From Bidens hawaiensis (Eukaryota; Streptophyta; Magnoliopsida; Asterales; Asteraceae): DNA of 64,000 bases. The stretch's first letter is position 1. Each line of letters opens with the position of its first letter. Below, one piece after another: positions 33,916 through 45,560 of this stretch. The stretch covers positions 1 through 64,000 of the forward strand of contig JAIQDT010005020.1 in NCBI GenBank assembly GCA_021521415.1, given 5' to 3'. Below the pieces are notes generated by a model. It did no database searches. It saw only the letters and a program-made list of their open reading frames with translations, and was not told the origin of the DNA. Position numbers and translations under genes: made by a program.

Positions 33916-33945
33916 TATATATATATATATATACATATATATATA
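33916..33945. repeat. (TA)n microsatellite between MITE copies
   Basis: TA-rich tract with one TACA interruption, between elements C and D. Confidence 0.9.
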
Positions 33946-34660
33946 GGGTAAGGATCCTAAGAGAACCATTGTCAAATTCAGAACTTTGAGAACCATTTTG
34001 GACCACTAAAAAAAACCTTTAAAAAAATATTTAAAAAATTATAAAACAAAAAAAAACGAAAATTTTAAAAAAGTAAAAAACCAAAATTCTTATATTTCAT
34101 TCCGGTTTCATAAAAAAAACCGAATTTTTTTTTCTTTTTAATTCGTATGATACCTATACACATATGTATACTTTCATTTAATTTCTAGTTAAGTAATGTA
34201 CACATATATACATTATTATTTACCTCAAATTATACATATGTATATAGGAAAAAACATGTATGTACATATTATACATATATGTATAATAAAAAAACCAACT
34301 TTTTTTTCTTTTTAATTCGTATTATACCTATACATATATGTATACTTTCATTTAATCTCTAGTTACGTAATGTACACATATGTACATTATCATTTACCTT
34401 AAAGTATACATATGTGTATAGGAAAAAAACATGTGTGTACATATATGTACATATTATACATGTATGCATAATTTAGCTAAACCAAGAATTTTTTTTAAGG
34501 TTTTTTTTAGAAACCAGGGTGATAAATAAGAATTTTGGTTTTTTTACTTTTTTTATTTTTGTGTTTTTTTTATGATTTTTTTTATTTTTAGGTTTTTGTG
34601 GTTCAAAATGGTTTTCATAGTTTTCTATTCCTAAAAATTTTCTCACATGATCCTGATCCT
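33946..34660. mobile_element. TA-flanked MITE, copy D
   Basis: Same family and orientation as copy B and about the same length: GGGTAAGGATCCTAAGAG at left, TTCTCACATGATCCTGATC at right, and the internal tandem block present twice. Followed by (TA)n at 34661-34674. Confidence 0.75.
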
Positions 34661-34674
34661 ATATATATATATAT
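34661..34674. repeat. (TA)n microsatellite
   Basis: Short TA tract at the right edge of the MITE cluster. Confidence 0.85.
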
Positions 34675-34675
34675 G

Positions 34676-35745
34676 CCTACTCCTAAGTGTCGCGATATGG
34701 TTGCTCCCAACCCCCTTTCAAGCAACCAGATTGCTTCATTCCTGAATGGTGGCTTCTTATGCAATTGACCCAAATTCGTGGATATGGGTCTTACAAAACC
34801 CGGATAATCCTTAAACGGGTTATAACATCTCATTTATTTATAAACCCCTTCATCACCAAACAATAATTTTTGCATGTCATGGGTCTCACTAAACCCGGAT
34901 AATTCTTAAACGGGTTATAAAATCTCAATTATTTATGAAACCCCTTAATCATCAAACAATAATTTTCACGGGTCTTGGTCTCAGCAAACCCGGATGACCC
35001 TTAAACGGGTTATAAGATCTCATTTATTTGTGAAACCCTTTCAACATCAAACCTTAATGTAATTTCTCTAATCTACATATTTCCTGTCGCCGATCTATCC
35101 TCTACCGGTTTACTTATGATTACCATCCACCATCATCAACCTCCCCTCTCATGCGTCAACCACCATCGTAACCTACATTAACCGCACGCTTTTCATAAGA
35201 CAAATATCCTATGTGTTACGATGTGGTTTCTCACCAATCCCTCTCGAGCCACCAGATTGCTTCATTTCTGAATGGTGGCTTCTTATGCGTTTTATCCGAA
35301 TTCGTGGGTATGGATCTTACCAAACCCAGATAATCCTTAAACGGGTTATAACATCTCATTTATTTATAATACCCTTCATCATCAAATAATACTTTTCGCG
35401 GATCATGGGTCTCACCAAACCCGGATAATTCTTAAACGGGTTATAATATCTCAATTATTTGTGAAATCCCTTAATCATTAAACAATAATTTTCACGGGTC
35501 ATGGGTCTCAGCAAACCTGGATGGCCCTTAACGGGTTATAAGATCTCATTTATTTGTGAAACCTTTTTAATATCAAACCTTAATATAGTTTCTCTCATAT
35601 ACATATTCCATGTCGTCGGTCCATCCTCTACCGGTTTACTTTATATGATTACCATCCACCATCATCAACCTCCCCTCTTATGTGTCAACCACCATTGTAA
35701 CCAACATTCTACCACCCTTTTTCATAAGACAAATATTTGTGTTCA
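34676..35745. repeat. Tandem duplication of a ~526-bp unit with inner repeats
   Basis: Copy 1 (from about 34682) and copy 2 (from about 35208) share features in order: CCAGATTGCTTCATT, TGAATGGTGGCTTCTTATGC, three inner repeats built on ACCCGGATAA..CTTAAACGGGTTATAA, then CTACCGGTTTACTT and CCATCCACCATCATCAACC. The inner repeats have a ~110-bp period. No open frame is conserved between copies, so it is probably non-coding. It could be a decayed element or gene fragment. Confidence 0.85.
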
Positions 35746-35897
35746 TGTTTGTTCGCTTTTAAAAAAATCAGCATATTCGTGTTTGTTTATGTTTGTTCGT
35801 TAAAAATCTAATAAAACTACACATCTCAATTGAAAGAGCCCTAACATTAAATAAATATAATTTTAACGTAGCAAACTACTGTATGCATATTAAATTA
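35746..35897. other. Short non-coding spacer
   Basis: Nothing recognisable between the tandem duplication and the foldback element. Confidence 0.5.
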
Positions 35898-36974
35898 TAG
35901 AGTCAAGTGCCAAAATCGTCCCTGAGGTTTGTTTAGTTTTGCGACTTTCGTCCAAAATTTGGTTTTGTGCAAATGGACAATCGAGGTTTGTCAGTTGTTG
36001 CCAACATCATCCAAATTGCTAACTCCGTTAGAATTTCAACGTTAAGTGAAGGGCAAAACCATCTTCAGTCATTTTCTTTATTTTGTTTAAATTATTTTAA
36101 TAGATGCCATCATAATCACTTACCGCTGGCAACCGGACACCACCCATCATTATTCATCTTCATCAATCTACAGTCTCCAACACCCATCGCAACCTTAGTC
36201 GACCCACCCTTCTTCTCCAATTACCATTGCCTCCACTCTTCGTCTTACCCTAGTTTCAAAACCCCCAAGTTTAAAATCCAAAAATCGATTCAAGCGACCC
36301 GAAATGACAACCAATCGGAGATCTTGTCAATCGTTTATCCGGGGATGCTGTAAATACAAATCAATCACGTAATCTTGGTAATCCTTTTTTCAGCGATGGT
36401 GTATGCGTGTGTGGCGGGGATGATGGTGGTGGTGCACTAACCGTAAAATCGGGGAGAAACACTAGTTTCCCAAATATGGAGATGGTGAAGGGGCGATGGT
36501 TGTATTAGACGGTGACCTCAAATCTGGTAGCAGCGGTAAGGTACAATGATGGTGGTGTCTGATATCTTTCGTGAATGTGGTACTCTTCAGTGATGGCTAT
36601 TAATGGTTGCCAGAGAATGGTCGTAGTGGTGGTGGCATTCTTTGATGGTGGCCTGAGAACGGTCGGGGATGGTGGCAAGAGAGTGTGGGAACTGGGAAGG
36701 GTTTTGTTTGTTCTCTGACTAATTTATTTGTTATTAGCTTCATTGGTTTTTTAAAGACTTAAATATTTTCAAAACAATGATTTATTAAAAAAATAAGGAT
36801 ATTTTGGTCTTTTTAAAAACAGTTAATAGAAAGTTTGGATGGAGTTGGTACTTTGGACGATATTGGCAATAACTTAAAACCTCGATGGCTAGGGCAGTTT
36901 CAAAAAGAAAAAAATTTTGGATGAAAGTCACATTATTAATCAAAACTTAGGGACGATTTTGGCACTTTACTCTA
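35898..36974. mobile_element. Mutator-like foldback element with long terminal inverted repeats
   Basis: The left end TAGAGTCAAGTGCCAAAATC and the inverted right end TAGAGTAAAGTGCCAAAATC continue as an imperfect inverted repeat for at least 100 bases (CGTCCCT, GACTTTCRTCCAAAATTT, ATCGAGGTTT). The long ends and lack of transposase suggest a Mutator-like (MULE) non-autonomous element. A clear 9-bp duplication was not found. The interior has a CA/TC-rich leader-like half and a GGTGGTGG-rich half, but no credible protein. Confidence 0.7.
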
Positions 36975-38013
36975 AATTAAAACCCTTCATTTCAAATTAG
37001 CAAAAGCAATGTCTCCTTGCGTAATATGGATTCCAAACATTCATGATCTAGATGTGAATAAGTCAAATGACTTCTCCCTAGATCTATTAGTGAAAATAAC
37101 AATCAAAACTTAAATAAAATAACCCGCAACTTGGGGGCTACAACCTAGTTAAAAATTTACTAATGTTTTTTAGTAATACTAGATCAACCAATTTTAATTC
37201 ACGATGCTTGTCGGATATCACTGGTAGAGCCGAAAGATTAACCAAACAAAAGGGATATAAATAATGGTTTCTAGATATTCGTTGGTGATCTGTTAGAAAT
37301 CATCGACGGGTCTCCATCGAATTCTTTTGAGTCTCCTCAGATTTTCAAGTTCATATATCCTCAATCTGTCTCTGGTGGATGTGTCTGTTGGTATCACCTG
37401 ATGATTGTTAGAATCAAAAATTTTTGTAGTTTATTGGAATTAAAGCAAATCATACATATATAATCGATGTATGAGATTGCACATCGTTTTCATTATGAGG
37501 AGATGGATCCTTCGCGTGCGATGCTAACATTGTTATTTAGGCACTTGGATGTATGATCTCCGAATATTTCGGCCCATAAGTACCTTAAAAGGTGTTAATG
37601 TTATAGTGGGTGATCTTAGAATATTTTAGATCTACAAGTGCCCTAACATGGTTTCAACTTATGCACTCAGATGATGTTTATGAAAGCCAATGGTGCATAT
37701 CAATGTCATGATTAAGATGATACGTGGACATTGTATGGCTTAATCAAAATGTTATGTGGGGATTATAATTGTAAAACATATGTTGAAATGACTCATTTTT
37801 TTAATAAACCACGTTAATATTGTTATGTATTAGCTTAACTTATGTTGAGAAATGAAACTATTTTGACTTTATATTTAACTTATTTAATTAAATGTGAAGT
37901 CAAATGAATAAAAATTGGAAAATAAAATTTTATTGAAAAGGGCCAAGATTTTTTGTTCGCTTTGCGACACCACTTTACAACTAGAATATCCCCTTGAGGG
38001 GTATATATTTCCT
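36975..38013. other. Intergenic stretch
   Basis: Reviewed on both strands; no gene, element end or repeat that I can support. AT-rich with short frames only. Confidence 0.5.
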
Positions 38014-38016
38014 TTA

Positions 38017-38465
38017 GGGCCCGTTCGTTTCACGGACTTTTTTTAAAGGATTTGGAGGAATTGGAATTGGATTTGGATTTGGAATTGGAATTGGAATGGA
38101 ATGTTTGAGAATCTCTTTCATGTGTTTGGTTGGTTAATATGTATTGGAATTGGAATCTTCTTCATTCTTGGGTTTTTTTTTTGAAGAACGAGGACAACGA
38201 AGGAAACGTTTTAGTTTTTTTACATTTTTCGTTTTTGATTTTATATTTTGAGTTATGATTTTTTTATTAATTTTTTTGAATTTTTTTTATTTTCCATAAC
38301 AATCCTTTCAAATAGGTGGGATTTTGAAATCCTATGAAATATGGGATTTAATGGGATTTAGTTTCCATTCTCATTCTTTTATTTAATGAAACGAACATAT
38401 CAATTCATGGGATTTAAAATTCCATTCCTTAGAATTACTTCAAAACCCTTGAAACGAACAGGACC
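38017..38465. mobile_element. Tourist-like (PIF/Harbinger) MITE, short copy
   Basis: 449 bp. The ends GGGCCCGTTCGTTTC and, inverted, GGTCCTGTTCGTTTC are flanked by TTA duplications. It shares the GGAATT repeat, the T-rich centre and the AATTCATGGGATTTAAAAT right part with the copy in the carrier intron, but lacks that copy's ~300-base insert. Confidence 0.9.
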
Positions 38466-38468
38466 TTA

Positions 38469-39408
38469 ATATACTCTTGAGGACGGATATGTCTTTTCTA
38501 TATACTTATTCGTGTGTTCAAGTGACGCACACACACTAATAATATCTAGAAAAATTCAAGAAATGTCCATTTTGACCTAATCATTTCTCATAATGTCCAT
38601 AGAATTCAAAAATCCCCAAAAATTTTCACTAGTGAATAGGTGGTCCTCACAATCTTGAACAATAAATGGTTAGTCCTCACCATCTGTAAAAAAAAATAGC
38701 TTCGTCTTCACCATCTAGAACAATTAACGGGCGGTTCTCAAGCAATAAACAATTGTCTTTTACGTACAATTTGGTTTAAATCCAGTCAGACCTCACTATT
38801 TCTTCACCTTCTTTGCAAACTCCGAGGAAATGAGGGGCCTTACTAGAAAATCGTGCTCTTGTGAAGGGTGTCAAAATATTTAAATATAAGAATATTTTTT
38901 TTAATAAAGTGGATATGGGTAGTGAAGAATAAATATATGGTTTTATTGGTTTGTTTAGGGTTTGCCAGAAATGACCCCATCTCACCTAATTCTCTCGTAC
39001 TCGTGTCGGCCGAGGTACATAGCCGCCACGAGTACCACTAACCACCACCATTGTTGCTCTTTGTCGCCTCTCTTATATGTGCCATCATAACTGTGCTAGG
39101 TTCTGACGCTTTTTTAAAAACGTCGTTTTTTTAAAATGGTTAGACCGAAAGAATAACTGATAGATGGCTTGATTTTATTAGTTTACAATATAGGTGCTAG
39201 AATTTTTGAAACAAGGGGATCAATGATTTTTTAATTTCATGAACATTCTTACTGGAAGGTGAAAATGACATTTTTGGAAATTTCCTATTTTGATCAATTC
39301 AATAAAAGATAACTTTATTGCTATCGAATTTAATGAACCAATCACTACTCCAACCAGAAAGAAATTGTACCAGAAAGATTAATCTACTTTTCAGATCTTC
39401 TCTAGAGA
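38469..39408. other. Intergenic stretch
   Basis: No gene recognised. Contains short CCTCACCATCT-like repeats near 38640-38710; otherwise featureless. Confidence 0.5.
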
Positions 39409-39411
39409 TAA

Positions 39412-40090
39412 GGCTGAGGGGTGTGGGGGGCGCGAGAGGGGGCGCGAGTGGGGGCTTCAGCCAATAATATTGTGACGTGTGGCAGAGAGAGAAACTTGAT
39501 AAGATGGGTGTTGGAGCCCCCGCTCGCGCCCCTGGCCCTGGTGTGGAGGGGCGCGAGCAGGGGGCGCGAGCGGATTTTTTTTTTTTATTTTTTATAAATG
39601 TATTCAAAAAACGTATTATTAAAAAAACTGGACTGTGCTTAAACGTATTATTAAAGAATACACACAATTACACACTGGACTGTGTGTAAACTTGTCTTGG
39701 CTTGTGCTTAATCTCTTAGGCTTTGTCTTTTTGTGTATGTATATATTATATATATGCAGGTACAATATGTACGTATTGATGTAGGAATATTAATGTAACA
39801 ACTAATATATAAAAACATGTATCCTGTAAAGCAAAAGAAAAGCTGGTTTTGAAAGCTGTGTGTAGCAGGAGGAGAAGAAAAGAAGAACAATTATGAGCCC
39901 AACGGCTATATTTAACATTCCCAAGCTCTCTTCACGCTATTCCCAGCCGCGAGGCCTCTTACGCCTGCCTTGAAAGCCGTGCTCGCGCCCCTCTCGCGCC
40001 CCTCTCGCGCCTCGGTGGTGTGGTGCTCGCGCCCCGGGGCGCGAGCGGATGGGCTCACGCGCCCCCTCTCGCGCTCCACACCCCTCAGCC
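39412..40090. mobile_element. GC-rich Harbinger-type MITE upstream of the GDSL lipase gene
   Basis: 679 bp with ends GGCTGAGGGGTGTGG and its inverse, both flanked by TAA (3-bp duplication). The terminal repeats run on for over 30 bases through CGCGAGAGGGGGCGCG and are very rich in CpG, unlike the AT-rich surroundings. Further GCGCGAG/CTCGCGC blocks occur inside both ends. A frame seen in the left terminal repeat is a by-product of the GC-rich sequence. The element ends about 320 bases before the lipase ATG. Confidence 0.87.
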
Positions 40091-40308
40091 TAATATCATA
40101 TTGGGTAAACCTCACGAGGCACTAGTAACTTCCCAGAAAAACTAAACTTGTGCTTACTGTTGAAAGTGAAACCCACACAATTCCGCGTGAATTTAATGCA
40201 TCCTGCCAACTCCCCAACCGTAAAACTTCATATGGGCTAATAGTCATCTGCCACTTGATCTCTCCATCATAAAAACACAATAACACACACAAACCATGTG
40301 ATTTTGTG

Positions 40309-40319
40309 TGTATATATAC
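40309..40319 (+). promoter_or_regulatory. TATA box of the GDSL lipase gene
   Basis: TATATATACA lies about 95 bases before the ATG, in a typical plant core-promoter position, and is followed by a C/A/T-rich leader. Confidence 0.6.
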
Positions 40320-40410
40320 ACCAACCAAGACATTAGATATCAATATCATCCCACACTTTTTCTATTGATTACCCCTCTAGCTTGCATTCACTTTTGCAGC
40401 ATTTGTAGAA

Positions 40411-42038
40411 ATGACACCTGAGCAAAAAAGATGGTTTGTTGTGCATGTAATTTCAATAGTCATAACACTAACAATGGTTTCTTTTGAGGTTAATGCTGAT
40501 CCTCAAGTTCCATGTTACTTTATTTTTGGCGATTCGTTGGTCGACAACGGGAACAATAATGGTATCGTGTCATTGGCAAAAGCTAATTACTTGCCATACG
40601 GTATTGATTTCCCCGGTGGTCCGACGGGAAGGTTTAGCAATGGCAAAACGGTTGTTGATACTGTTGGTAAGTTTCATCACTTTACTTTGTTACTTATATA
40701 ATCGTACATGTACATATTTAATATGATCATGTATAAATACACTTACAAAGCTACATATTTCTTCATCTGCAGCTGAGCTTCTGGGATTTGATGCTTATAT
40801 TCCACCGTACGTAAATGCTAGGGGCAGTGCGATACTTACTGGCGTAAATTACGCCTCAGCAGCAGCAGGAATCAGAGATGAAACAGGACAACAATTGGTA
40901 CATTTTGTCGATCTAAAGTTCTACAATTATGTTGCTGGAACATTTATACACTTTTCTTAACACAACTAAACGCTAATAATTCATTCATCGATTTATAGGG
41001 TGCTAGAATTAGCTTTGGTGGGCAGGTGAATAACTATAAAAATACAGCGTCACAAGTGGTGAATATACTGGGAGACCAAGACTCAGCAGCGAATTATCTT
41101 AGACAATGTATATACTCGGTTGGATTGGGAAGCAACGATTATCTCAACAACTATTTCATGCCTAATTACTACCGAACTAGCAGTCAGTATACACCGGAGC
41201 AGTATGCTTCGGTTCTTATTCAACAATATTCTGAGCTAATACAAGTAAGTAGTAGAATTATTATTGCAACTCGTGTAACTGGATTACAAGATAATAAGAT
41301 AATGATAAAACTTCAATAACTATCCTAATATTCAAACGGAAGATACAATAGTAACAAATAAACACTGTTAAAAGACAAAGGATAAATCAAATAATAATAA
41401 CTATAATAGATGGGTAAACTCTGTTAACATTTTGTTTTCAAGAATAACAAGAAAAATGAATTTTGGTACGTTCAGGAATTGTATAACTATGGTGCAAGGA
41501 AACTTGTGTTGAATGGCATTGGACAGATAGGGTGTAGTCCCAACGCGTTGGCTCAAAACAGCGCCGACGGATCTACATGTGATGAGAAAATAAACTCTGC
41601 AAACAAATTGTTCAACGACAAGCTAATATCTCTTGTCGATAGCTTCAACAGAGATCTGCCCGATGCAAAGTTCATCTACATCAATAATTACGACATTTTC
41701 CAAGACTTGATCAATAACGCTCAATCCTACGGTATATATTTAGATCAAATAGTTTGTGATTCGAAGGAACATTTTTCAAGAAATTAACATTGTTCTGATC
41801 AATGAAATGTGCAGGTTTCACAGTGACAAATGCCGGATGTTGCGGAGTGGGAAGGAATAACGGGCAAATCACGTGTCTTCCTGCTCAAACACCTTGCCCA
41901 AACAGAGATGAACATCTGTTTTGGGACGCTTTTCACCCTACTGAAGCTGCGAATGTAATCGTTGGCAGGAGATCTTACAATGCTCAGTCATCATCTGATA
42001 CTTATCCGATGGATATCCGTCAGCTGGCTCAGCTTTAA
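40411..42038 (+). CDS. GDSL-type esterase/lipase (SGNH hydrolase)
   Basis: Five exons: 40411-40666, 40773-40897, 40999-41244, 41476-41731 and 41815-42038. All introns are GT-AG and the phases match, giving 368 residues, the usual plant GDSL size. Residues 8-29 form a hydrophobic signal peptide ending VNA, so the enzyme is probably secreted. Block I is FIFGDSLVDNGNNN with nucleophile Ser42. Oxyanion Gly118 is in YASAAAGI and Asn173 in GSNDY. Asp332 and His335 are in DAFHP. Conserved Cys pairs fit an extracellular fold. These hydrolases cleave lipid or other esters; many act on cutin or cell-wall substrates, but the substrate cannot be told here. The gene is intact; the start is the first Met and suits the signal peptide. 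Confidence 0.95.
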
Positions 42039-42556
42039 ACTTACTACGTTTAGCCATACCTACGGGTCAAAATACAGGAATTTTTTGAGAAGGCAAAATA
42101 TTGGTTTGAGATCCCTTATACCAACTACTTTAGTATGTGTACCTTCGCTTTGCAATTGTGTTTGATAATTTGTGTTTACTATTATTGTTTTCAAAAATGT
42201 ATTTATGTGTTATTATTAATGAAATGAAAACAAGAAGTTAAGTTTAAGCTTTAGTGTACAGATTCAACCCATGCATGCTAGCGCATACATTTGCATGGCT
42301 ATGTTTCATATCCAGACCCGAGAAGGCGAAAAATATTTTGGAGCGAAGGCGAAAATATTTTGGGCCTCAAGTAAAATGATTATTTTGTTGGGTTTAACAA
42401 TTTAAATTTTAAATGAGTTTACTTGGTTGTGATTTGGGTTTTTTCTTTTTTATATAAAAATAGGCTTAAACATGTCTCAAATGAGACTAGAATCACAACT
42501 TTTTGGTTAGAAGTCACACCCCTTTGCCACTAAGCCTTGTTATGTAATTTAGTATA
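42039..42556 (+). other. 3' flank of the GDSL lipase gene
   Basis: Probable 3' UTR to about 42240, with AATGAAATG as a weak poly(A) signal. Beyond it lies non-coding sequence, including ATGTTTCATATCCAG, also found next to the GDSL relic on the other side of the copia element. Confidence 0.5.
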
Positions 42557-43342
42557 TGTTGGAATTATGGACCGGTTCGGGTAAGTCAATACGGCCAACC
42601 GGGTTATGACCCGTAAGAGTTACACCTTGGGTAACGAGCATAAAATCCGCTTAAATTAGTTAACCGGTATTGACGACATATAACGGGATTATTAATTATA
42701 CTATATATAAATAAATAAATAAGATGGAGCGGGGTTTTAAACGAGTTGGGCTTTGGAGCTAGGTTAGGGTTTATTATTGATAATCAAGATTATCAATATA
42801 AATAATATATATTATAAACCTAAAATACCTACCAAACAAGAAAAAAGGAGCAGCCGTGAGAATTGACAAAAACCATTCTTTTGGTTTTGTCACGGTAACA
42901 AGCAAGAACAACTTGTTCTGCCACAAGCCCGTCTCTGGTACCGCCGCTGTCAAGCACGCCACCGGCCATCGCCGCAGGAGTCACCGCACCACCTGTTGCT
43001 GTCCCGAACCTCATTAGCCGCCGCCGCTGCTACAGTGCACCGGTGCCGCCCCGTTGTTCGTTTCGTCATCTAGCGTCGCTCGTTAACTCTCAGTGTCTCA
43101 ACCGGTTATTTATTAACCGAGGTAAACTTAAATATATTGTTAGTTTATAATTATATATTTAATGTTTTTGACTCGTACTTGTATTGTCTGTAACCAGATC
43201 TTGTCGGGTTTAGTTTCGGTACTGATTAATTATATATTTCGCTGTGTATAACTATAATTAATAAGATTGATTATTATTAACAACGTTTATTGAATCGGTT
43301 TTAATAAACAAAATTTTAACTGATCACCACTGAAACCCAATA
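42557..43342 (+). repeat. 5' LTR of the copia element
   Basis: Near-match to the right LTR, lacking about 20 bases found there near 49525-49555 and ending TA instead of CA. The differences suggest it is older than the gypsy element at 4.3 kb. Confidence 0.92.
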
Positions 43343-43343
43343 G

Positions 43344-43356
43344 TGGTATAAGAGCC
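43344..43356 (+). other. Primer-binding site of the copia element
   Basis: TGGTATAAGAGCC, one base after the LTR. The copia consensus complementary to initiator-Met tRNA is TGGTATCAGAGCC. Confidence 0.85.
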
Positions 43357-44693
43357 TTGGTTACAACATACGAGTCGAATCCGGTATTTTCACCGGTTTT
43401 ACATAATAAACTTCAAAGGAGTTGACGTTTATGATCTAGATAAAATATTAGGGCAATTTTAGTTTGGTCAAAATTTTATTTATTTTATTTGACCAAAATA
43501 TTGCCCGACTTATTTTTCGTTGAATATGTAAATCTGGCCCGACATTGTTTGTTTGGTTGAATGATTTTTATTTTGGCTATATGGATGATTCAAAAGTTGT
43601 ATTTAGTTTTCGGTTTTATTTTATGGTTTTTGCCCACCTTGATGGTTCAAAATTGTAATAGATAGGGTTTAGTTTTTCATTACTTGTATTAGTGTAATTT
43701 TGTAATGAAGAAGACCCGAAGGAAACCGAGGACGAGGACGAGCTCATGGAGTTCTTGAAGTCAGTGGGAGTTACCAAAGATGACGGGATGCACCAAGAGT
43801 CCATTCTTGTGGTTGTTTTGTGTTGTGACCCCTTGACCCGATTGATCTTGCTAATAGACTCTAGCAAGATCAATCACTAATCTTGGCCATTTAAGATTTA
43901 CATATTCTGTTTGCTATTTTGGTTGCTTGCTTGATTATAATAGGATTATGATACCACCAACCTAATACCAAATATATTTAAATAAATTAACCAATCAAGT
44001 TTTGCAAAATTAAACTAAATTTAATTTTCGATAACTAATAACTTAATAGGTAAAACTATTAACTTAAAATTGGTTGGTATTATTGCGACAAACTTAGTTT
44101 TAATAGGTTATATAAAACTAAGTGTCCCGAGAGATGACGGAGTTCATCAAGTTGTCTCGATCAATAAAGTAAAACTGGACTTTTACTCTATTCGGTAATA
44201 TTTAAAATTAATCCCAATTTAAATCAATAGTCTATACCATCCTACAATTAGTCTCACTTGAGTCATACTGCGAAACTTCAAGTGTTTGGAGCTACAACAC
44301 CGCACTTGATTTCTAGCCTATCCCTTTAAGGTGAAAGGGTTTCGTTGACACATCCGGCTCTTTCACAAGTGACTATACTAGGGCGACTATTACTTTACTC
44401 TCTTGTTATGTGCGACAGCTGTCTGGAGACTAAGGTGGGCATAGATGAGGCTAAACGTATCTACTTAGGCAAATGTTGTCTTAATAGGCCTCATAAACGA
44501 GAGTTGGGCTTTATTCACAATTGACAATCGTTGTCTGTCTGCCTAACCACTTACTAATGTTGTGTGCTACAGCTGCCATTAGTAACTGGAAGCCAGATTC
44601 TCAAGTTCCTATTTACTAATGTTATTGGGTCATTAATAATAGGATTAAATCATCGAAAATACTAATAAAATTTACTTTTGCTTATTTAAACAG
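43357..44693 (+). other. Untranslated leader of the copia element
   Basis: 1.3 kb without a credible reading frame between the primer-binding site and Gag. Long leaders are known in some copia lineages. Confidence 0.6.
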
Positions 44694-45560
44694 ATGTCTA
44701 TTGATAATAATTTCGCATTCACTCTCAAGGCTATTCTTGAGAAAGAAAAGTTAAATGGCACCAACTTTCTTGAGTGGCACCGCAACTTGGGACTTGTTCT
44801 TAAGATAGCAAAGAAGCACTATGTTCTCGATGGACCTGTGCCAACCAAGCCTGAAAACAATACTGCTGATGCCAAGAGGGTTCTTGACAAGCATATGGAT
44901 GACTCGGCTGAAGTCGCCTGTATCATGCTAGCCACCATGTCATACGAGCTTGCAAAAGGCTTGGAATATTTTGGTGCCTATGAGATGCTTGAGCAACTCA
45001 AGGGCATGTTCCAGAAACAAGCCCGTCAAGAATGCTATGACACCATGAAGCAGCTTATCAGCTGCAGAATGGAACGTGGATCACCTGTTAGTGCGCATGT
45101 CATCAAGATGAAAGGGTACATCGAACAACTAAGGAAACTTGATTATCCCCTGTCAGATGAAATGGCAACGGGTTTCATCCTGAACTCTCTTCCCAACTCT
45201 TACGACCAGTTCGTAATGAATTTCAATATGAATGCTGGGTGAAGACAGTGCCGGAGCTTCATGGAATGCTCAAGACGGCTGAGATGAATATTCCCGCTAA
45301 AAACAATCAAGTTCTTATGGTTCGATCTGCTGGTTTCGTCAAGCCTAATCCCAAGAACCGATGTCATAACGGTAAAGGCAAGAAGAAGGTTACTGTTGCT
45401 GCCAGTTCTGCCACCAACACTAACAAAGGTGTTACAAAGGTACCACCGCCGCCTCCTGAGGAGCGCCAGTGCTACAAATGCAACAAAATGGGACATTGGA
45501 AACGTAACTGTCCCGACTACCTTGCTGAGTTGAAAAGGCAGAGGACCAATGGTGAAAGCT
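44694..45560 (+). pseudogene. Copia Gag
   Basis: The frame opens MSIDNNFAFTLK with LNGTNFLEWHRNL, typical of copia Gag (UBN2-like). It stops at 45240 in a one-base shift and continues in the next frame as KTVPELHGMLKTAE. The zinc knuckle CYKCNKMGHWKRNC (C-x2-C-x4-H-x4-C) is intact. Gag packages the element RNA. Confidence 0.88.

Noticed and set aside
35967..36353. 128-residue frame inside the foldback element
   Set aside because: His/Ser/Pro-rich, spans the terminal repeat, no homology recognised.
39299..39667. Pro/Ala-rich frame on the minus strand
   Set aside because: Lies across the GC-rich end of the Harbinger MITE; by-product of the CGCGAG repeats.
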